A stretch of 7,337 bases of DNA from Treponema sp. (GTDB lineage: Bacteria; Spirochaetota; Spirochaetia; Treponematales; Breznakiellaceae), in the NCBI GenBank assembly GCA_031278025.1, contig JAITLF010000355.1, positions 1 through 7,337 of the forward strand. The letters are read 5' to 3'. The notes under the pieces were generated by a model. The model saw only the letters and a program-made list of their open reading frames with translations, was not told the origin of the DNA and did not search any database. This document shows, piece by piece, positions 1-3,917 of the stretch. Made by a program: the position numbers and the translations under genes. How positions within the stretch are numbered: the first letter of the stretch is position 1; the number at the start of each line of letters is the position of its first letter.

Positions 1-316
1 AAGTTCCAGAAATGAGGTCTTGAAGTTCCAGAAATGAGGTCTTGAAGTTCCAGAAATGAGGTCTTGAAGTTCCAGACCCAGGTCTTGAAGTTCCAGACAT
101 GAGGTCTTGAAGTTCCAGACCCAGGTCTTGAAGTTCCAGACCCAGGTCTTAAAGTTCAAGACCCAGGTCTTGAACTTCCAGACCCAGGTCGTGAAGTTCC
201 AGACCCAGGTCTGGAAGTTCCCGACCCAGGTCTTAAAGTTCCAGACCCAGGTCTTGAAGTTCCAGACCCAGGTCTTAAAGTTCCAGACCCAAGTCTTGAA
301 GTTCAAGACCCAGGTA
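1..316. repeat. 21/22-bp tandem satellite, about 15 units, continuing off the left edge
   Basis: Fifteen head-to-tail units start at 1, 23, 45, 67, 88, 110, 131, 152, 173, 194, 215, 236, 257, 278 and 299. Each opens with AAGTTCCAG or a one-base variant and most close with GGTCTTG or GGTCTTA. Units 1-3 and 5 are 22 bp and carry AAATGAGG or CATGAGG in the middle. The others are 21 bp with ACCCAGG. The last unit is cut after GGTA at 316. There are no unique spacers, so this is a minisatellite and not CRISPR. The 21-bp units are open as heptapeptides on the plus strand (KFQTQVL or VPDPGLE), but the 22-bp units break the frame and no ribosome binding site is seen. The unit is internally near-palindromic. 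Function unknown. Confidence 0.95.
152..177. repeat. Perfect 12-bp inverted repeat inside the satellite
   Basis: The arms at 152-163 and 166-177 are exact reverse complements around a central CA. The core is TTCAAGACC-CA-GGTCTTGAA. In the consensus satellite junction the same structure exists with 10 of 12 pairs. Here a C-to-A change at 158 (unit 8) and a G-to-C change at 175 (unit 9) both restore pairing. Confidence 0.8.
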
Positions 317-331
317 CGGGAACGCGCCGGG

Positions 332-381
332 CCCGGATTTTATTTTTTTATGCCGGGGGAAACATGGCGGATTGGCTTCCC
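332..381 (+). repeat. Left copy of a direct repeat: T-tract, weak RBS and MADWLP gene start
   Basis: This 50-bp stretch aligns with 3093-3141 in the same orientation. Both begin CCCGG, continue through a T-rich tract and a purine-rich RBS-like stretch, and end in an ATG followed by GATTGGCTTCCC. I count about 39 identical positions of 49 with one gap. The last 18 bases, encoding MADWLP (ATG at 364), differ at a single third-codon position. Similarity stops abruptly after 381, only 12 bp from the rhaA stop codon. The stretch is preceded by a small CCGGGCCCGG palindrome (327-336), which with the T-run at 338-349 could be a weak plus-strand terminator. Because the rest of the gene is missing, I read this as a truncated 5' remnant and not a working gene. 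The frame happens to stay open across rhaA on the antisense strand. Confidence 0.7.
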
Positions 382-393
382 CTCCGCTTTTGC

Positions 394-1671
394 CTAGTTC
401 CGCTTAGAAAGCGTCCGGGCTTCATAATCCGCCGCCTTGCCAAGCCAGTCGGTTCCCACCGGAACCTCCGCATCCAGACAGAGTTTATCCCAGACCGCGG
501 AGAACGGCAGGGTCTTGAACGCTTCCAGCAGGCCAAGTCGCTCGTGGAGTTTGCCGGCTGCTTCCGCCTCCAGAAGCAGGCCGGAAGGCTCCAGCAGGGC
601 TTCCAGCAGGGCTTTGCGGAGGCTGCGGGCGCCTATGGCCCAGGCGGCTATCCGGTTGATCGATGCGTCAAAGAAGTCCAGGGCAAAATCTATCTTGTCC
701 TGAACGTCCCGCCGGATGATTTCCCGGCACACTTCCCGCAGCTCATCGGAGAAAAGGGGTACGTGGTCCGAATCCCAGCGGACGCCCCGGCTGAAGTGGA
801 TGAGCAGGCCCGGCACAAAGAGCAGGGCAGCGGAGATCTTGTCCGCAATGTTTTCGGTGGGATGAAAATGGCCCATGTCCAGGCACACCTTGATCTGCCT
901 GGCGGTGGCATAGGCCAGGTAGAAATCGTGGGAGCCTGCCACGTAGGACTCGCTCCCTATGCCGAACAGCTTGGATTCCACCGCGTCGGTGATTGTTTGG
1001 GGGTCCTGGGGGATGTCCAGGATTTCGTCCAGGGCCTCTTTGAGCCGGCGCCGGGGCGACAGGCGGTCGGCGGGCAGGTCCTTGGAGCCGTCGGGAATCC
1101 AGATGTTGTTCACCGAGGGGGAACCCTGGTTTGCGCCGAAAGCCGAGGCGATTTTCCGGGAGGCCGCGGCGTGGCGTATCCAGAACCGGCGTATTTCCGG
1201 ATCGGCGCTTGCCAGGGTGTAGCCGCCGTCAGCCAGGGGATGGGAGAAAAACGAGGGGTTAAAGTCCAGGGGTATCCCCTTTGCCCGGGACCATGCCATC
1301 CAGCCGGCAAAGTGTTCCGGCCCCAGTTCGTCCCGGCCCACTTTTTTGCCGCCGGTTTCGGCGTAGAGCATGTGGAGGCTGAACCGCTTTTTCCCCGGAA
1401 TAAGGGAAAAGGCGAATTCCGCGTCCTCGCGCAGTTCATCGCCGTTCCGCGCCCGTCCGGGATAGTTGCCCGTAGCGAGGATGCCGCCGCCTGAAATACC
1501 CGCGGCCCCTTCAAAGCCCGTAACGTCATCCCCCTGCCAACACTGCACGGAAACGGGGATTTCCAGGGCGGCCTCGACAGCCGCATCTGGGTTAATCCCG
1601 AATTTGCCATAGGCTTCCTTTGCCAGCCCGTAAGCCGCCTCAATAGATTCACTATTCCCGTAAGCCTTCAT
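394..1671 (-). CDS. rhaA: L-rhamnose isomerase
   Basis: Cytoplasmic metal-dependent aldose-ketose isomerase that converts L-rhamnose to L-rhamnulose, the first step of rhamnose catabolism. At 425 residues it matches the usual length of about 420 for the RhaA family. From memory, it aligns end to end with the E. coli enzyme: CWQGDDVTGFE (44-54), ATGNYPG (66-72), LHMLYAE (99-105), SHPLADGGYTL (143-153), NNIWIPDG (188-195), VESKLFGIGSESY (231-243), CLDMGHFHPTE (263-273), VRWDSDH (297-303) and LDFFDASINR (331-340). The acidic and histidine residues expected to hold the two metal ions are present (Glu232, Asp265, His268/His270, Asp300, Asp302, Asp332). The start at 1671 follows a strong GAGGAGGAG site at 5-7 nt spacing. 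It lies 45 nt downstream of the aldolase gene on the same strand, so the two probably share a transcript. No clear terminator follows it; the satellite lies beyond. Confidence 0.96.
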   Translation of the reverse strand: MKAYGNSESIEAAYGLAKEAYGKFGINPDAAVEAALEIPVSVQCWQGDDVTGFEGAAGISGGGILATGNYPGRARNGDELREDAEFAFSLIPGKKRFSLHMLYAETGGKKVGRDELGPEHFAGWMAWSRAKGIPLDFNPSFFSHPLADGGYTLASADPEIRRFWIRHAAASRKIASAFGANQGSPSVNNIWIPDGSKDLPADRLSPRRRLKEALDEILDIPQDPQTITDAVESKLFGIGSESYVAGSHDFYLAYATARQIKVCLDMGHFHPTENIADKISAALLFVPGLLIHFSRGVRWDSDHVPLFSDELREVCREIIRRDVQDKIDFALDFFDASINRIAAWAIGARSLRKALLEALLEPSGLLLEAEAAGKLHERLGLLEAFKTLPFSAVWDKLCLDAEVPVGTDWLGKAADYEARTLSKRN

Positions 1672-1720
1672 CTTCTCCTCCTCGATATTAGTGTATTAGT
1701 GATGATTCGTGATGTATCAG
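1663..1720 (-). promoter_or_regulatory. Aldolase-rhaA intergenic linker with rhaA RBS
   Basis: The 45-nt linker carries a strong RBS (GAGGAGGAG, about 1674-1682 on the minus strand) for rhaA. Upstream of that it is AT-rich, with two tandem CACTAATA motifs. A related CACACTAACGAAT string lies just before the aldolase start (2863-2875). No terminator hairpin is seen, which supports co-transcription. Confidence 0.5.
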
Positions 1721-2862
1721 GAACCTTCCGCTATCTTAGACCGGTACCGTTCCGATTCCCAGGTGTTGATGAAATCGACCTGATCCGGGGGCATAAAGCG
1801 GACTCCCCCAAAGGCTTCCGCATAGGCGGCTACCTTTACCGCGTCGGTAAAAAGCTCCAGCGCCAGTCCCGCGGTTTTATCCGTAACGCCGATGCCGAAG
1901 ACCCCCAGGTCCCGGACCGCCGCGATTTTCGGTTCCCGCCCGGTTCTTTCAGCCTGCTGTTTCCAGGCCGCCTCAAGCCGGACCAGGGTTTCCCCGGCAT
2001 CTTCCGACCGGGCATCCACAAACAGAGGCTCGCTCCCGGCGTAAACGATGTGGTCAGGACTTACGGGCGCGGAAACCGGGAAGAAAGACCGCCGGTCCCG
2101 GACCAGGCGGGCAATCTCGTTGTTCCGCAAAAACCGTACCGCCTTGCCCTCCGTCAGGTTGCGCAGGGCCTGGCATACCGCGCCGGAACAGCCCCAGGCG
2201 GGAACTGCCCCGGAAAGGTCCGCCGTCCGCGTGATCCGGGTTTTCACGGTTTCCATGATACGCCGGTAGAGTTCCTCCACGCCGCCGGTTGTACCGGCTC
2301 CCGCAAAGACCCCGTGGTTTTGCAGGAAGATAATCGCCCCGGGCCGGCCCTGCCGCTTTGTATAGGCGTCCAGGGCCTCTTTAACCTGCCGGGAAAGGAC
2401 ATACCCCGGATTGGCCGGGGGTATCCACAGGACTTCGCCGTTAAAGAGTTCCGCCGCCGCTTTTTCCCCCTCCCGGGAACAGGTAAGGCCGTTAACCAGG
2501 GCCGGGTGCGTATGCACGACAAAGGCAAAGGGCAGCAGATCGTGAAGCAGGGTTTCCACGCTGGGGCGCTTGCGCTCTTCCCCCTTCACCCGGGCCGCCA
2601 GCATATCCGCCAGCACCGCCTTTTCCCGTTCGCCGGGATCGCCGGGATAGGTCTTTTCCCATATTTCGCTGAGGAGCCGGCGGTCCATACGGACAAAACG
2701 CTCCGGTTCCGCCTCGGCCAGGGACGAGCCTGAGCCTTTGATATACAGGACAGCCTCGTCCTTAAAGGAGGTATTGCCGCCCCCGGCGATGACATAATCG
2801 GGGTCCGCGCCGTAGCGCCGGGATATGGCGGTTAGTTCTTGTAGCTTGGTGAATTCCATCAT
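1717..2862 (-). CDS. Class II aldolase, probable rhamnulose-1-phosphate aldolase (single-domain RhaE/YuxG type)
   Basis: 381-residue class II aldolase/adducin family protein. It shows the GGGNTSFK phosphate-binding loop (27-34), IKGSGSSL (41-48), RPSVETLLHDLLP (99-111), the zinc ligands HTHP (His117, His119) and QNHGVF (His183). The C-terminal part (about 265-381, including PDHIVYAG, DLGVFGIG and AYAEAFGG) resembles the aldolase half of bifunctional aldolase/short-chain dehydrogenases such as Bacillus YuxG (RhaEW). The dehydrogenase half is absent: a TGA stop is reached at 1717 and rhaA follows. With rhaA adjacent, the likely reaction is L-rhamnulose-1-phosphate to dihydroxyacetone phosphate plus L-lactaldehyde; another ketose-phosphate substrate such as L-fuculose-1-phosphate is possible. 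The start is ATG at 2862, with a second ATG at 2859. Neither has a recognisable Shine-Dalgarno sequence (upstream reads CACACTAACGA), unlike the other genes here. Confidence 0.85.
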   Translation of the reverse strand: MMEFTKLQELTAISRRYGADPDYVIAGGGNTSFKDEAVLYIKGSGSSLAEAEPERFVRMDRRLLSEIWEKTYPGDPGEREKAVLADMLAARVKGEERKRPSVETLLHDLLPFAFVVHTHPALVNGLTCSREGEKAAAELFNGEVLWIPPANPGYVLSRQVKEALDAYTKRQGRPGAIIFLQNHGVFAGAGTTGGVEELYRRIMETVKTRITRTADLSGAVPAWGCSGAVCQALRNLTEGKAVRFLRNNEIARLVRDRRSFFPVSAPVSPDHIVYAGSEPLFVDARSEDAGETLVRLEAAWKQQAERTGREPKIAAVRDLGVFGIGVTDKTAGLALELFTDAVKVAAYAEAFGGVRFMPPDQVDFINTWESERYRSKIAEGS

Positions 2863-2878
2863 TCGTTAGTGTGGATCA

Positions 2879-2940
2879 ATCCGTAAGAATGGTAAACGGG
2901 GGCGCCGCCGGAGGCGAGCGCATTAACCATTCTTAGGGAT
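2879..2940. repeat. Imperfect 15-bp inverted repeat upstream of the aldolase gene
   Basis: Arms 2879-2893 (ATCCGTAAGAATGGT) and 2926-2940 (ACCATTCTTAGGGAT) pair at 14 of 15 positions. They flank a GC-rich 32-nt interior that contains further self-complementary CGCC/GGCG pieces. The element ends where the Gly-rich plus-strand reading frame begins and 17 nt from the aldolase start. It could be a small mobile-element remnant, a terminator-like structure or a leader structure of the aldolase mRNA. No flanking duplication is evident. Confidence 0.55.
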
Positions 2941-3065
2941 CAGCCGCCACAGGTTCCCTTCCCGCCGCCGGCGGCAACGGCGGCGGCTACGACGCCTCGC
3001 CGGACTTCATCATGATGTCCGGCGCGGTTTCTGGCGGCGGTACCGGCGGTACTACCGGCAACTGA
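2937..3065 (+). pseudogene. Gly-rich C-terminal reading-frame remnant
   Basis: An open frame with no start codon begins right after an in-frame TAG at 2934 and ends with TGA at 3063. It encodes about 42 residues, rich in Gly, including NGGGYDASPDFIMMSGAV followed by SGGGTGGTTGN. The composition and the strong plus-strand terminator 6 nt after the stop suggest the 3' end of a former plus-strand gene, perhaps of a secreted or surface protein. The left boundary coincides with the 15-bp inverted repeat. An internal ATG at 3012 could start a 17-residue peptide but lacks a good RBS. The frame also holds a hairpin at 2998-3024 (CGCCGGAC/GTCCGGCG arms). I do not recognise the family. Confidence 0.4.
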
Positions 3066-3071
3066 CGGCGG

Positions 3072-3107
3072 CGGGGTTTACGGCGTGTAAACCCCGGTTT
3101 TAATTTT
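3072..3107 (+). terminator. Rho-independent terminator, plus strand
   Basis: A 10-bp perfect stem, CGGGGTTTAC (3072-3081) with GTAAACCCCG (3087-3096), closes a five-base loop. It is followed by G and then TTTTAATTTT (3098-3107). The T-tract is on the plus strand only, so it terminates plus-strand transcription. It lies 6 nt after the TGA of the Gly-rich remnant. Confidence 0.75.
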
Positions 3108-3141
3108 CCATAAGGAGGAAAATATGGCAGATTGGCTTCCC
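3093..3141 (+). repeat. Right copy of the direct repeat: terminator tail, RBS and MADWLP gene start
   Basis: Second copy of the segment at 332-381. It runs from the 3' arm of the terminator stem through the T-tract and an AAGGAGGAAAAT ribosome binding site to ATG at 3124 and the codons for MADWLP. The RBS is better here than in the left copy. The two copies lie in the same orientation on either side of rhaA and the aldolase gene. Confidence 0.7.
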
Positions 3142-3158
3142 GCGAAAGAACATGAGTT

Positions 3159-3209
3159 AGGAACTGTACATAAATAAAATGCATGGCATTTTATTTATGT
3201 ACAGTTCCT
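3159..3209. mobile_element. 51-nt palindromic miniature insertion element
   Basis: Arms 3160-3182 and 3186-3208 are perfect 23-bp reverse complements around a central ATG. A3159 and T3209 extend this to 24 bp. The arm starts GGAACTGTACATAAATAAAA. The element is AT-rich in a GC-rich setting. TTA (3157-3159) and TTA (3209-3211) flank the 49-nt palindrome, or TTAG at 3157-3160 and 3209-3212, which fits a 3-4 bp target duplication. It interrupts the MADWLP frame. It has no coding capacity and looks like two terminal inverted repeats joined almost directly, as in a minimal MITE or an extreme internal-deletion derivative of an insertion sequence. The parent element is unknown. Confidence 0.75.
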
Positions 3210-3262
3210 TAGTGGATTTATGCCAAAAATGGGCGGCGGCCCTGGGGGAGGGGGCGTTGCTC

Positions 3263-3326
3263 CGAAGTCCGATTGTTCTGTTTCGAGGTCCGGTTGTTCT
3301 GTTCCCGGACGAACTCGTTCTGCTTC
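3263..3326 (+). repeat. Degenerate 21-bp tandem repeat, two to three units
   Basis: Units at 3263-3283 and 3284-3304 match at 18 of 21 positions and share the core TTGTTCTGTT. A third, diverged unit follows (3305-3326, CGTTCTGCTTC). The sequence differs from the satellite at 1-316 but has the same 21-bp period. In the frame of the reconstructed MADWLP gene it encodes heptads with a VLF/VLL core. Confidence 0.6.
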
Positions 3327-3333
3327 AGATCGC

Positions 3334-3377
3334 CGGGGGAAAGCCGCGAAAACCCCGTGTTTTCGCGAACTCCCCCG
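3334..3377 (-). terminator. Compound hairpin just after the hemerythrin stop
   Basis: An outer stem CGGGGGA/TCCCCCG (3334-3340 with 3371-3377) and an inner 9-bp stem CGCGAAAAC/GTTTTCGCG (3345-3353 with 3359-3367) form one long stem-loop. It begins 2 nt beyond the hemerythrin stop codon. No T-tract follows on the minus strand, so it may protect the 3' end or terminate weakly and is not a classical intrinsic terminator. Confidence 0.5.
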
Positions 3378-3379
3378 CT

Positions 3380-3784
3380 TCAACTATGGCTTCTGATGTA
3401 GGCGGCGACTTTGGCGTCCTCACCCTTTATATGCGTTACCAGCCAACTGCCAACCGTGGACTGAACATCCTTTATCAGGGAGTCCGAAGCGCCTTTCATG
3501 ATCAACTCGACCGAAAAATTCCGGGCCACTTTCTTAAAATCGTCATGATATTTCTTGTGGTTTTCAAAACCCGGGTATTTGTAATGCTGCTGCAGCTGTT
3601 CCTCATCAAAAAAATGTTTGATGGTATAATCAGTCAGGAAATCCAGGCTTTTCTTCAGTTCATCTTTACCCTTACCCGCTTTGTACGTATTAACAAGGTT
3701 GTTAAGGGCCACAAAAAGCTGTTGATGCTGCGCGTCGATCTGACGGTTCCCGGTCTCTAAACTTTTATCCCACACATACTCCAT
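3380..3784 (-). CDS. Bacteriohemerythrin (diiron oxygen-binding protein)
   Basis: 134-residue single-domain hemerythrin, a cytoplasmic four-helix-bundle protein that reversibly binds O2 at a diiron centre. The full ligand set is present: His20 (DAQHQQLF), His57 and Glu61 (IKHFFDEE), His76 and His80 (ENHKKYH), His118 and Asp123 (THIKGED). There is no fused signalling domain, so storage, scavenging or delivery of oxygen is more likely than sensing by this protein. An upstream in-frame ATG at 3799 would add MRRQA, but those codons overlap the AGGAGG ribosome binding site. The ATG at 3784 sits 6 nt after that site and gives the conserved start MEYVWD. It follows the ABC operon on the same strand but is separated from it by two strong hairpins, so it may have its own promoter; I see no convincing one. 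Typical of anaerobes and microaerophiles that meet oxygen. Confidence 0.95.
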   Translation of the reverse strand: MEYVWDKSLETGNRQIDAQHQQLFVALNNLVNTYKAGKGKDELKKSLDFLTDYTIKHFFDEEQLQQHYKYPGFENHKKYHDDFKKVARNFSVELIMKGASDSLIKDVQSTVGSWLVTHIKGEDAKVAAYIRSHS

Positions 3785-3839
3785 TGCCTGCCTCCTCATC
3801 TCTCGTTATTTTTCGTTTTGCCCTCTACCATACCATGCC

Positions 3840-3865
3840 GCAGGCCGGTTGAACAGCCGGCCTGC
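3840..3865 (-). terminator. 9-bp GC-rich hairpin between the ABC operon and the hemerythrin gene
   Basis: GCAGGCCGG (3840-3848) pairs with CCGGCCTGC (3857-3865) around an 8-nt loop. It lacks a T-tract on either strand. It is the second of two hairpins after the permease gene and lies in the leader region of the hemerythrin gene, so it could act on either transcript. Confidence 0.4.
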
Positions 3866-3877
3866 CTCCGGACCAGG

Positions 3878-3917
3878 AGCGCGGGTTTGCGGGGAAAAAT
3901 CCCCGCAAACCCGCGCT
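3878..3917 (-). terminator. 18-bp perfect hairpin at the end of the ABC transporter operon
   Basis: The arms 3878-3895 and 3900-3917 are perfectly complementary (AGCGCGGGTTTGCGGGGA and its complement) with an AAAA (minus strand TTTT) loop. The structure overlaps the last two bases of the permease stop codon. There is no downstream T-tract on the minus strand, so it is an atypical terminator, an mRNA-stabilising hairpin or a dispersed palindromic repeat. I favour operon end or transcript protection from its position. Confidence 0.6.

Larger units (their letters stand above)
3124..3333 (+). pseudogene. MADWLP-type hypothetical gene, disrupted by a palindromic insertion
   Basis: A strong RBS (AAGGAGG, 3112-3118) precedes ATG 3124. 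The frame reads MADWLPAKEHEL and then enters the palindromic element at 3160, which supplies a TAA stop after GTVHK. Removing the 49-nt palindrome and one copy of the TTA target duplication joins it to the frame at 3212. It then reads VDLCQKWAAALGE and goes on into a low-complexity heptad region (SPIVLFR, GPVVLFP, DELVLLQ). The insert plus duplication is 52 nt, so it also shifts the frame. The joined N-terminus resembles, from memory, hypothetical proteins of treponemes that start MADWLP or MADYLP; I cannot verify this. The 3' end is unclear: the frame stays open into the antisense of the hemerythrin gene, probably by chance. I place the recognisable remnant's end before the hairpin at 3334. 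Confidence 0.55.

Noticed and set aside
1..316. CRISPR array
   Set aside because: Units abut directly with no variable spacers, and no cas genes are present.
317..393. Intrinsic terminator for rhaA on the minus strand
   Set aside because: CCCGG/CCGGG could pair around an A-rich 15-nt loop, but the stem is only 5 bp and there is no T-tract on the minus strand.
107..397. Plus-strand frame encoding a KFQTQVL heptapeptide repeat protein
   Set aside because: It starts at a TTG inside the satellite with no RBS, the 22-bp units to the left break the frame, and it ends in sequence unrelated to the repeats. It is more simply a by-product of 21 being divisible by three.
364..1494. Long plus-strand open frame beginning at the left MADWLP start and running through rhaA
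   Set aside because: It is antisense to nearly the whole of rhaA, whose family motifs are complete. Beyond the first six codons the product is Gly/Pro/Arg-rich and unlike any protein I know, as expected from high-GC codon use on the other strand.
1699..2733. 344-codon plus-strand open frame
   Set aside because: Antisense to the aldolase gene with its intact zinc-ligand motifs; no ribosome binding site and an arginine/proline-rich shadow composition.
2987..3184. 65-codon minus-strand frame
   Set aside because: It is the complement of the Gly-rich remnant, terminator and palindrome, and has no RBS or recognisable features.
3179..3760. 193-codon plus-strand frame starting inside the palindromic element
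   Set aside because: Its ATG lies in the palindrome and its 3' half is antisense to the hemerythrin gene. Only the part from 3212 to about 3333 is credible, as the continuation of the disrupted MADWLP gene.
3785..3799. Five-residue longer hemerythrin start (MRRQA)
   Set aside because: These codons coincide with the AGGAGG ribosome binding site for the ATG at 3784, which gives the conserved MEYVWD start.
3785..3840. Promoter for the hemerythrin gene
   Set aside because: A TATGGT string with an upstream TG can be found, but no acceptable -35 element lies at proper distance, so I do not claim it.
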